Part shown: positions 24,441-31,973 of the stretch, one piece after another
Position numbering within the stretch: the stretch's first letter is position 1
Layout: each line of letters opens with the position of its first letter
Source: Microbacterium candidum
Lineage (GTDB): Bacteria > Actinomycetota > Actinomycetes > Actinomycetales > Microbacteriaceae
Assembly (NCBI RefSeq): GCF_030315975.1
Contig: NZ_JASXSZ010000005.1
Location: 264,808-328,807 of the forward strand
Length of the DNA: 64,000 nucleotides
Reading direction: 5' to 3'
Made by a program: the position numbers and the translations under genes
The notes under the pieces: generated by a model
Databases searched by the model: none
What the model was told of the DNA's origin: nothing
Seen by the model: the letters and a program-made list of their open reading frames with translations, nothing else

Positions 24441-25427
24441 TCAGCCGGGCAGGAGGCGGGCGTGCGGAATCGACCGCGGATTCGCTGCCAGCGTTGCGAG
24501 CATCCTGACCTTCGGATTACGCACCTGCGGCAGGCCGACGCCGAGGAGGAGATCTCGAACGGGGACGACATCCCTTGTCGCGTGAAGCGCCATCGTCTCG
24601 GCCCATCCCCAGCGCACGAATCCGCCCGCGATGCGTCGCAACCGGTCCTCCCGGCGCTTCTCTGCGAGCACCTGCCGTCGCGCCTCGTCTGGATCATTGG
24701 AGTACTTCACATCCCCATCCGCCTCGCCGATCACCCGTCTGTCCGGCCAGGCGAAGTCCACGCGGTCGCAGATGGCGCCCGTCCGGATGACGACCTGCAA
24801 CGTCGGTGCCTCGAATCCCCACCATTCGATGGCAGCGCGACCGACGGACTCGAGGACGCTCTCTGCGCTCGCGTCGGCGCGTTCCCGGATCCACTCAACG
24901 CGGCGTGCGCCGCGCGCACCGGTGCGCTCCGCCGCATCCTGCATCGCGCCTGCGAGCCCCGCGAACTCGGCACGCCGCAGCGCCGCGTCGACGACGGCGA
25001 GGCCGAATGCGGGAGGAAGCACGCGCGCGAGATCGACGACCGTCTCCTGCGGCGTCGTGATCGCGATCGGCCCGAACTCCGCGACGGCGCGGGCACGCAC
25101 GTTCGCGTGGACGACGACATCGCCGTGTCGACGACCCGGCGACCTCGGCCCCGCGAGCACGTGGATGTCACACGGTTCGCCGAAGACGGGAAGCCCGAGC
25201 AGGGCGGCCGCGGACTCGAAGCAGAAGACCGCGTCGGGATGCGTCAGCGCGAACGCGTGCACTCGCACGAGATAGCGGTCCCAAGGTGCGAGTGCATCCC
25301 ACGCCATGGCAGCGGCGTAGACGCCTTTCCGGATGCGGCGCCACGTCGGGTCCCGCCGCATCCGCGATCCCGTCACCTGCTCGTCCCGCGCAAGGTGCAG
25401 GTCTGCGGGAGATGGACGTAGATTCAC
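24441..25427 (-). CDS. AbiEi-like / DUF559-related protein
   Basis: A 328-aa protein distantly similar in layout to the DUF559 gene at 9706-10611. The N-terminal WRRIRKGVYAA is the wing of an AbiEi-type winged helix. FCFESAAALLGLP, ITTPQETVVDLARVLPP and RGARRVEWI are recurrent in this family. The C-terminal part has RVDFAWPDRRVIGEADGD followed by EKRREDRLR, resembling the acidic and Lys residues of a Vsr/PD-(D/E)xK fold. No partner toxin gene is adjacent. The start is set at a GTG with a GACGAT box 6 nt upstream. Dispersed repeats lie on both sides. Function unknown, and it may be an orphan regulator or nuclease. Confidence 0.7.
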   Translation of the reverse strand: MNLRPSPADLHLARDEQVTGSRMRRDPTWRRIRKGVYAAAMAWDALAPWDRYLVRVHAFALTHPDAVFCFESAAALLGLPVFGEPCDIHVLAGPRSPGRRHGDVVVHANVRARAVAEFGPIAITTPQETVVDLARVLPPAFGLAVVDAALRRAEFAGLAGAMQDAAERTGARGARRVEWIRERADASAESVLESVGRAAIEWWGFEAPTLQVVIRTGAICDRVDFAWPDRRVIGEADGDVKYSNDPDEARRQVLAEKRREDRLRRIAGGFVRWGWAETMALHATRDVVPVRDLLLGVGLPQVRNPKVRMLATLAANPRSIPHARLLPG

Positions 25428-25614
25428 CCGACCATCGTCACGGGCTCCTCGCCTCCGGAGCGCGCCCGGTGTCGAATCCAGGGATGGAGCGTGCGGAAAC
25501 CTCGCTGGGGAGGAACCGCGGCGTCCGCCCTCGACACACTGAGACGCGCGTTGGCGTCCACCGCGCCTGGCGACGCCGCGCGCCGAGGACGAAAGTGCGA
25601 GTCTCGATGGTTGC

Positions 25615-25670
25615 GGGCAGCCGACGCGGGCTGCGGCAGCCGACGCGGGCTGCGGGCAGCCGACGCTAGC
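25615..25670. repeat. Tandem 19-20 bp repeat
   Basis: GGGCAGCCGACGCGGGCTGC occurs at 25615-25634, lacking one G at 25635-25653, and partially at 25654-25670. Each unit is itself nearly palindromic (GCAGCC...GGCTGC). It lies in the 290-bp gap between the AbiEi/DUF559-like gene and the CPBP protease gene. Nothing else is recognised in that gap. Confidence 0.8.
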
Positions 25671-25717
25671 GGTGCCGCGGACCACGGCGCGCGTGTGGCA
25701 TTCCGCGCCGGCGTGCG

Positions 25718-26518
25718 CTACTTGGGCGGGGCGAAGACTCCGGGCCAGAGCGCGGCCGCCAGGGGGTAGCCGACGAATGCGACGGTGTCCAGCAGCGTGT
25801 GCGCGATGACGAGCGGCATGACGCGGCCCCAGCGCTTGTAGCACCAGCCGAATACGACGCCCATGACGAAGTTCCCGACGATCGCGCCGTAGCCCTGGTA
25901 TGCGTGGTACGCGCCGCGGAGGGCCGCCGCGGAGAGGATGATCGTCCAGTTGCCCCATCCGAGCCGCTCCAGGCGGTCGCGCAGGTAGACGATGAAGATG
26001 ATCTCCTCGGTGAGCGCCGCACGGATCGCGGAGAGGATCAGCAGAGGGATCGTCCACCACGCCGCGTCGAGCGGCGAGGCGACGACGGAGACCGTGATCC
26101 CCATCATGCGTCCGACGGCATACAGCCCGAGGCCGGGGATGCCGATCACTGCGGCGAGCAGGAGGCCGCGGCCGAGATCGCTGCCGAATCGCGTGAAGTC
26201 GAGCCCCATCCGGCGCAGGGCGTTCGTACCCGGCTCCCAGAGCAGGTAGACGACCATGCCCACGAGCGCCAGCGAGAAGAAGATGTCGAGCAGCTGGTAT
26301 ACGACATTCCACACGGCGACGTTGTCGAGCGTCGGGTTCAGCTGCGCCTGCTGAGAGCCGAGTGACTGCGTACGCAGTGCGGCACGTATCAGCGCGACGA
26401 GAGAGTATACAGCGGACTGCCCAACGCTGATTGCCAGGACCAAGCAAATCTCCCAGCCGATGCGCGCTCGGCTGAGCGTTCCGCTGGTGGGACCTGCGTC
26501 CGCCACGTTGTCCGTCAT
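25718..26518 (-). CDS. CPBP family intramembrane metalloprotease
   Basis: A 266-aa polytopic protein of the Abi/CAAX prenyl protease type. The catalytic motifs are present: a double glutamate with a downstream arginine in TEEIIFIVYLRDRLE, a histidine-containing motif RGAYHAYQG and a final HTLLD. About seven hydrophobic segments are visible. These enzymes cleave within or near membranes, and in bacteria some give self-immunity to bacteriocins. No bacteriocin gene is evident here. The start at 26518 was chosen over upstream ATGs because AGAGGA lies at the right distance. It is divergent from the peptide transporter operon. Confidence 0.85.
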   Translation of the reverse strand: MTDNVADAGPTSGTLSRARIGWEICLVLAISVGQSAVYSLVALIRAALRTQSLGSQQAQLNPTLDNVAVWNVVYQLLDIFFSLALVGMVVYLLWEPGTNALRRMGLDFTRFGSDLGRGLLLAAVIGIPGLGLYAVGRMMGITVSVVASPLDAAWWTIPLLILSAIRAALTEEIIFIVYLRDRLERLGWGNWTIILSAAALRGAYHAYQGYGAIVGNFVMGVVFGWCYKRWGRVMPLVIAHTLLDTVAFVGYPLAAALWPGVFAPPK

Positions 26519-26612
26519 GAGCATTCCTCTGGGTAGACGCGGTCTCGTGTTGTCAGATTGCCATACGCGGTTCAACTTGAGTTAAGGGTGTGTAACGTTT
26601 TCGCCACGCGCT

Positions 26613-26641
26613 TTGACCATCCGCTGGAGGTTACTTAGTCT
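26613..26641 (+). promoter_or_regulatory. Predicted promoter of the peptide transporter operon
   Basis: TTGACC (26613-26618), a 17-bp spacer and TAGTCT (26636-26641) fit a sigma-70-type actinobacterial promoter. It leaves a leader of about 60 nt before the TTG start with its AGGAGG ribosome site. Confidence 0.5.
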
Positions 26642-26707
26642 GTCGGTATCCGCGGCCAGTGCAGGCAGGTTCCTGCGTGGCCGCACACCCCTTGCACAGG
26701 AGGAACA

Positions 26708-28498
26708 TTGAAGAAGTCACGCGTGGGAGCGCTTATCGCGGTTGCGGCCGCGGGCGCTCTCGTCCTTGCGGGCTGCTCGTCGACGGGTGGGGGCACTACG
26801 CCCAGCGCCAAGCCGACGGGCGGAACGGTCCGCGTCGCGACTGTCAACGACATGACGTCGCTCAACCAGAACACCCCTCAGGGCAACCTGGACACCAACG
26901 GCCTCGTCGGGTACCTCACGGGCCAGACGAACACCTTCGGCTACCCCGACAACAACCTCAAGTGGGTCAAGAACACCGACATCGGCACCTACACGAAGGA
27001 GTCGAGCGACCCGCTGACGGTCAAGTACACGCTGAACAAGGGCGTGAAGTGGTCGGACGGCCAGCCCATCACCGCTGACGACCTCGTCCTCGGCTGGGCG
27101 ATCGCCTCGGGCTACTACGACGACGCGACGCTCGACGCCGACGGCAACGTCACCAAGGGCACGCAGTACTTCTCGATCGCCGGCTCGACCGCCGGTGTCG
27201 ACTCGACCGCCTACCCGACGGTCGGCGACGACAACATGTCGATCACGCTGAAGTACGGCACGCCGTACGTCGACTGGGAGCTCCTGAACCCGCTGGCGCA
27301 GCCGGCGCACATCGTCGCGAAGAAGGCCGGCCTCGCCGACGCCGCGGCGCTGACGGCCCTCCTCAAGAGCCTGCCGAAGGGCAACCCGGCCAGCCCGGCC
27401 GCCCCGAACGCCGAGCTCAAGAAGGCGGCGGACTTCGTCAACACGGGCTACGACATCACGAGCATGCCGACCGACAAGGACCTCCTGGTCTCGGCCGGCC
27501 CGTGGATGATGACGAACTGGACGCCCGGTCAGTCGATCGAGTTCTCGCAGAACCCGGAGTACAAGGGCAAGCTGAAGCCCAGCATCGACAAGCTCGTGCT
27601 GCGCATCATCGGCGACTCGGCCGCTCAGGTCACCGCTCTGCAGAACGGCGAGGTCGACATCGCCTACCCGCAGGCCTCCGCTGACACCAAGAAGTCGCTC
27701 GACGCGGTCTCCGGCATCAACGTCCTCACGGGCAACCAGGTGTCCTACGACCACCTCGACCTGAACTTCAAGGCTCCGGTGTTCCAGAACGCGAAGGTCC
27801 GTGAGGCGTTCCTGCTCACGATCCCGCGCGACCAGATCGTCGACGCGATCGTCAAGCCGATCAACCCGTCGGCCAAGCCGCTCAACTCGCAGATCTGGCT
27901 GCCGAACCAGGCTCAGTACGCTGAGACGGTCAAGCAGAACGGCTCCGACGCGTACAGCAAGGTCGACATCGCGAAGGCCAAGTCGCTCCTCACCGAGGCC
28001 GGCGTCACCAACCCGTCGGTGAAGATCCTCTACAACACGAAGAACCCGAACCGCGTCGACGAGTTCCAGGCCATCCAGGCCTCGGCGAAGCAGGCCGGCT
28101 TCAACGTGGTCGACGGCGGTGACCCGAAGTGGTCGTCGCTGCTGCCCGGTGGCAACTACGACGCGTCGATCTTCGGCTGGATCAGCCCGGGTGTCGGCAC
28201 GGCGCAGATCCCGCAGCTGTTCCAGACCGGGGGTGGCGGTAACTACAACAACTTCACCCTCGCGAACGACCAGGCTGTCGCAACGCAGACCACGCTCGAC
28301 CCGAACAAGGTCACCAGCCTCTCGATGGAGATCGACAAGATCGCCTTCACGAACGGCTACGGCCTCCCGCTCTTCCAGGCGGCCGGTGTGTGGGGCGTGT
28401 CCAAGAAGGTGGACGGCGTCAAGTACATGGGTAACCAGACCGGTCCGGTCTGGAACACCTGGGACTGGTCGGTCAAGACCAGCACCAGCTCCAAGTAA
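26708..28498 (+). CDS. ABC transporter substrate-binding lipoprotein, family 5 (peptide)
   Basis: A 596-aa extracytoplasmic solute-binding protein for dipeptides or oligopeptides. The signal peptide is a lipoprotein type with lipobox VLAGC, so Cys23 would be lipidated. The family 5 body includes KYTLNKGVKWSDGQPITADD and YDHLDLNFKAPVFQNAKVREAF, typical of DppA/OppA proteins. Codon use is very strongly biased (AAG, GTC, CTC, AAC), suggesting high expression. It starts with TTG at 26708 behind AGGAGG. A stable hairpin follows the gene before the permeases, which would allow excess production of the binding protein. Confidence 0.93.
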   Translation: MKKSRVGALIAVAAAGALVLAGCSSTGGGTTPSAKPTGGTVRVATVNDMTSLNQNTPQGNLDTNGLVGYLTGQTNTFGYPDNNLKWVKNTDIGTYTKESSDPLTVKYTLNKGVKWSDGQPITADDLVLGWAIASGYYDDATLDADGNVTKGTQYFSIAGSTAGVDSTAYPTVGDDNMSITLKYGTPYVDWELLNPLAQPAHIVAKKAGLADAAALTALLKSLPKGNPASPAAPNAELKKAADFVNTGYDITSMPTDKDLLVSAGPWMMTNWTPGQSIEFSQNPEYKGKLKPSIDKLVLRIIGDSAAQVTALQNGEVDIAYPQASADTKKSLDAVSGINVLTGNQVSYDHLDLNFKAPVFQNAKVREAFLLTIPRDQIVDAIVKPINPSAKPLNSQIWLPNQAQYAETVKQNGSDAYSKVDIAKAKSLLTEAGVTNPSVKILYNTKNPNRVDEFQAIQASAKQAGFNVVDGGDPKWSSLLPGGNYDASIFGWISPGVGTAQIPQLFQTGGGGNYNNFTLANDQAVATQTTLDPNKVTSLSMEIDKIAFTNGYGLPLFQAAGVWGVSKKVDGVKYMGNQTGPVWNTWDWSVKTSTSSK

Positions 28499-28508
28499 GT
28501 GATGCAGC

Positions 28509-28542
28509 TCGGGGGTGGCGTCTGAATAGGCGCCACCCCCGA
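28509..28542 (+). terminator. 12-bp hairpin between binding protein and permease genes
   Basis: TCGGGGGTGGCG (28509-28520) and CGCCACCCCCGA (28531-28542) pair perfectly around a 10-nt loop, 11 nt after the stop codon. It is probably a partial terminator or RNA stabiliser within the operon. Confidence 0.7.
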
Positions 28543-28625
28543 CGCTCGCGTATTCTGTCCTCTCGACCGGTCTTCCTCGCGATCCGCGGCGGACCGCCGG
28601 CTCCCTGTCACCCCAAGGAAGTCCC

Positions 28626-30161
28626 TTGATAGGATTCGTCCTCCGCCGGATCGGTGTCTCGGTCCTGATTCTCGTCGCGGCCTCGTTCGTGATGTTCAAT
28701 CTGGTCGCGCTGTCCACCGACCCCCTCGCTGATCTCCGCGAGTCCAACAACCCCAACAAGCAGCAGCTCATCCAGGCGCGCATCCAGATCGCGCACCTCG
28801 ATGTGTCCCCTCCTGTCCGCTGGGCGATGTGGCTCGGCGGCGTGGCCAAGTGCCTCATCCCGTTCGCCAACCAGTGCGACCTCGGTACCAACTTCCACGG
28901 CGCACCGGTGACAGAGCTGTTGCCGACCGCCATGGGCTCCACGGTCCAGATGGTCACGGGCGCGCTCGTGCTCGCCATCCTCTTCGGTCTGATGACCGGC
29001 ATCCTCTCCGCGATCCGCGAGAACAGCGGGTTCGACTCCAGCTTCACCGTGATCAGCCTGTTCCTGTTCTCGCTGCCGTCGTTCCTCGCCGCCGCGATGC
29101 TCAAGAGCTTCGTCGCCATCGGCTACAACAACTTCCTGCAGGATCCGGTGATCCCGATCTGGGTGTCGCTGTTGCTCGGCGTCGTGATGGGCGTGATCGT
29201 CCAAGCCGTGGTGGGGGGAGACGCCCGTCGTCGCCTCCTGGCCTTCGGGATCAACTTCGTCGTCACCTCGGGCCTGCTCATCTACATGAGCGCGACCGGC
29301 TGGTTCCTGACGCCCAACATCGGTCCGTTCGGCATCATCGTGATCACGGTCGCGATGGCCATCGGCCTCACCGCGCTGCTCGCGGGTCTCCATCAGCGTA
29401 AAGCGCTGATCACAGCCGGTATCGTGTCGGTCATCGGCATCATCACGTACTTCGTGATCCAGCCCCTTCTGGACGTCGCCACGCCGATCCTCGTCATCGG
29501 ACTCGGTCTCCTCGCGATCGCCGTGGGCCTCGCGGTCGGCTGGTTCGTCGGCGGCGACGATCGCAAGCAGAACATGCGCCTCGGCGCCATCCTCGCATTC
29601 CTCATCTCGTTCCTGATCCTGATCGACCGCTTCATGCAGTCGTTCCCGGGGTACATGTCCGACATGAACGGGCGCCCGCTCGCGACGGTCGGCTCGTCCA
29701 CGCCGGGCTACGATCCGGGCAACATGTGGAGGTCGGGCCTCGACGTGTTCTTCCATCTCGTGCTGCCGACCGTGTCGCTGCTCGTGATCTCGTTCGCGCA
29801 GTACACGCGGTACTCCCGCGCGGGCATGATCGAGGTGCTCGGCCAGGACTATGTCCGCACTGCGCGCGCCAAGGGCATGCCGGAGCGGGTCGTCGTCGTG
29901 CGCCACGCATTCCGCAACGTGCTGATCCCGATCACGACTCTCGTGGCGACCGACCTCGGCGCGCTGCTGGGTGGCGCGATCATCACCGAGTACATCTTCG
30001 CAATCCCGGGAATGGGACAGCTGTTCCAAGCGTCGCTCGGGCCGGGTGACATCTATCCGGTGATGGGGTACTTCCTCGTGATCGCGGTCATGGCCATCAC
30101 GTTCAACTTCCTCGCCGACCTCAGTTACGCGGCGCTCGACCCGAGAGTGAGGGTCCGCTGA
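28626..30161 (+). CDS. ABC transporter permease, DppB/OppB type, enlarged
   Basis: A 511-aa permease. The N-terminal IGFVLRRIGVSVLILVAASFVMFNLV and the C-terminal EAA-loop region YTRYSRAGMIEVLGQDYVRTARAKGM identify the DppB/OppB class. Usual members have about 310-340 residues. This one has an additional stretch of roughly 150 residues with several hydrophobic segments (about 185-330) between the first conserved TM region and the EAA part, including charged GDARRR and GGDDRKQN loops. The TTG at 28626 is the likely start, after AAGGAAG. Four-base overlap (TGATG type) with the next permease. It forms the pore with the following gene product. Confidence 0.9.
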   Translation: MIGFVLRRIGVSVLILVAASFVMFNLVALSTDPLADLRESNNPNKQQLIQARIQIAHLDVSPPVRWAMWLGGVAKCLIPFANQCDLGTNFHGAPVTELLPTAMGSTVQMVTGALVLAILFGLMTGILSAIRENSGFDSSFTVISLFLFSLPSFLAAAMLKSFVAIGYNNFLQDPVIPIWVSLLLGVVMGVIVQAVVGGDARRRLLAFGINFVVTSGLLIYMSATGWFLTPNIGPFGIIVITVAMAIGLTALLAGLHQRKALITAGIVSVIGIITYFVIQPLLDVATPILVIGLGLLAIAVGLAVGWFVGGDDRKQNMRLGAILAFLISFLILIDRFMQSFPGYMSDMNGRPLATVGSSTPGYDPGNMWRSGLDVFFHLVLPTVSLLVISFAQYTRYSRAGMIEVLGQDYVRTARAKGMPERVVVVRHAFRNVLIPITTLVATDLGALLGGAIITEYIFAIPGMGQLFQASLGPGDIYPVMGYFLVIAVMAITFNFLADLSYAALDPRVRVR

Positions 30162-31297
30162 TGACCGATTCGTCTCTTCCCAGCCTCGTCGACGCGGTCG
30201 CCGACGAGAAGCCGGTCAGCCAGGGGAAGCTCGTCTTCCGACGCTTCCTCGGTGCGAAGTCGGGCATCATCGCCCTCGTCGTCCTGGTGCTCGTGCTGAT
30301 CCTCTCCGTCAGCTCGATCGGCATCGGGTCGGTCCACGGCTGGTGGATCTGGAACTACTACGACATCCCCCGCTCGGGGATCGTGAACGACGGCGCACCG
30401 ACCCTGCAGTGGTGGCCCTTCAAGCTGGGCATCCATCCCTTCGGTCAGGACCGCATCGGCCGCGACTATTTCGCCATGACGATGCGCGGCATCCAGAACT
30501 CGTTCATCGCGATGATCCTGATCACCGGCATCGCCCTGATCGCGGGCATCATCGTCGGTGCTCTGGCCGGCTACTACCGCGGCTGGGTGGATTCCGTGCT
30601 GATGCGCATCACGGACGTGTTCATCGTCATCCCCGCGATCGTCATCGCGTCGGTCGTCGGCAACTGGGCCGGTGCGATCGGCGTGTGGATCCTCGGCATC
30701 ATGCTGGGATTCTTCAGCTGGATGGTGATCGCCCGTCTCGTGCGCGGCGAGTTCCTCTCGCTGCGCGAACGCGAGTTCGTGGAAGCCGCACGCGTCGCGG
30801 GCGCCTCCGACGCCCGGATCATCTTCAAGCACATCCTGCCGAACGCCGCCGGTGTCATCATCGTGGCGGGCTCACTGCTCGCGGCGGGCGCCATTCTGCT
30901 CGAGGCGGCGATCTCGCTCCTCGGCTACGGGATCCGCTCTCCTGATGTGTCGCTGGGTCTCCTCATCGGTGCGAACCAGTCCGCGTTCACGGTGCGTCCG
31001 TGGCTGTTCTGGTGGCCCGCCCTGTTCATCGTCACGCTCGCCCTGTCCGCGAACGTCGCCGGTGACGCCCTGCGCCAGGCGTTCGACCCGCGCAGCAAGC
31101 GCTTCAACCGGCGCCGCGTGAAGGACGTGCCGGTCTCGGCAGAGGTGCAGGCGGAGTTGGCTCAGGATGCTGAAGCCGCTGCGCACCCCGAGCTCCCGCT
31201 CACGATGTACACCGCCGATCGGCCGGTCGAAGACCGTGGGCGCGACCAGCAGGACCCGCGCCGCGGGGACGACCTGCACGGCGGAGACCAGCTGTGA
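30161..31297 (+). CDS. ABC transporter permease, DppC/OppC type
   Basis: A 378-aa second permease subunit. The N-terminal KLVFRRFLGAKSGIIALVVLVLVLIL is the DppC signature. HPFGQDRIGRDYFAMTMRGIQNS, the EAA loop REREFVEAARVAGASDARIIFKHILPN and SLLGYGIRSPDVSLGLLI follow in order. The C-terminal cytoplasmic tail is charged and unusually long (after FDPRSKRFNRRRVK about 60 residues). It shares one base with the upstream permease stop. Its 3' end converges on the antisense PH-domain gene 5 bp away, an interruption between permeases and ATPase. Confidence 0.92.
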   Translation: MTDSSLPSLVDAVADEKPVSQGKLVFRRFLGAKSGIIALVVLVLVLILSVSSIGIGSVHGWWIWNYYDIPRSGIVNDGAPTLQWWPFKLGIHPFGQDRIGRDYFAMTMRGIQNSFIAMILITGIALIAGIIVGALAGYYRGWVDSVLMRITDVFIVIPAIVIASVVGNWAGAIGVWILGIMLGFFSWMVIARLVRGEFLSLREREFVEAARVAGASDARIIFKHILPNAAGVIIVAGSLLAAGAILLEAAISLLGYGIRSPDVSLGLLIGANQSAFTVRPWLFWWPALFIVTLALSANVAGDALRQAFDPRSKRFNRRRVKDVPVSAEVQAELAQDAEAAAHPELPLTMYTADRPVEDRGRDQQDPRRGDDLHGGDQL

Positions 31298-31302
31298 CGA
31301 GA

Positions 31303-31902
31303 TCAGCCGTAGGTGATCGCGATGCTCGCTGCGGCGAGCACCACGAGAGCCGCGATGCTCAGCCAGTGCACGCGGGTCGTGACGCGCGTCGTCGCGGCCT
31401 CGCCGATCGGCAGCGTGCCGGCCTCGGCCATGGCCTGCAGCCGGGTGCGGACGATCGTCGCCGCATCCCCGGAATCGGTGCCGGGAGCATCCGCCTTGCG
31501 GATGCTCCCGTCCGAGACGCGGCCCGTGCGGGCGGCACCCGTCATGTTGGGGCGGGTGACCGCGCCCGGCGCCGGTGCCGCGGAGGCGCGGTAGCGGCGG
31601 TCGGGGGTGACGATCGTCAGCGCCCACTTGGTGTCGACGTCGACCACCTTCGCCCACGGGATGCCGATCGTGTGGAACTGGTTCACCAGCGTCACGCCGT
31701 CGTCGTCCACGTCGACGCGCGGGCGCCAGAACAGCTCCCAGATGCCGAACGCGATCAGCGCGATCGGCACCAGACCGAGCAGTCCTCTCGGGCTGCCGGT
31801 GAGGAACGCGGCGATGACGCCGAGTCCCAGCAGACACCAGCTCGCGATCGCGATGAACTTGTTCGTGTTCGATCGGAATACCAGTCGCGTGCGTTCAACC
31901 AC
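31303..31902 (-). CDS. PH-domain membrane protein, antisense within transporter cluster
   Basis: A 199-aa protein. Two hydrophobic helices near the N-terminus (about residues 15-55) are followed by a bacterial PH-like domain, RVDVDDDGVTLVNQFHTIGIPWAKVVDVDTKW, a low-complexity linker and a C-terminal TM helix (LSIAALVVLAAASIAI). The arrangement resembles actinobacterial small membrane PH-domain proteins of unknown function. It is on the opposite strand between the DppC-like permease and the fused ATPase, so it breaks the expected transporter operon and probably forces the ATPase gene to have its own promoter. Confidence 0.75.
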   Translation of the reverse strand: MVERTRLVFRSNTNKFIAIASWCLLGLGVIAAFLTGSPRGLLGLVPIALIAFGIWELFWRPRVDVDDDGVTLVNQFHTIGIPWAKVVDVDTKWALTIVTPDRRYRASAAPAPGAVTRPNMTGAARTGRVSDGSIRKADAPGTDSGDAATIVRTRLQAMAEAGTLPIGEAATTRVTTRVHWLSIAALVVLAAASIAITYG

Positions 31903-31973
31903 GAGTTCATCCTCGCATCGTCAGTGCGCGACGTCGTGCCCACAGGCACCCCGCGCTCGGAAGGAATCCGTTC

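Noticed and set aside
25425..25500. tRNA-like T-loop (GTGTCGAATCCAGG)
   Set aside because: There is no acceptor stem pairing, no anticodon arm at the right distance and no CCA-adjacent pairing.
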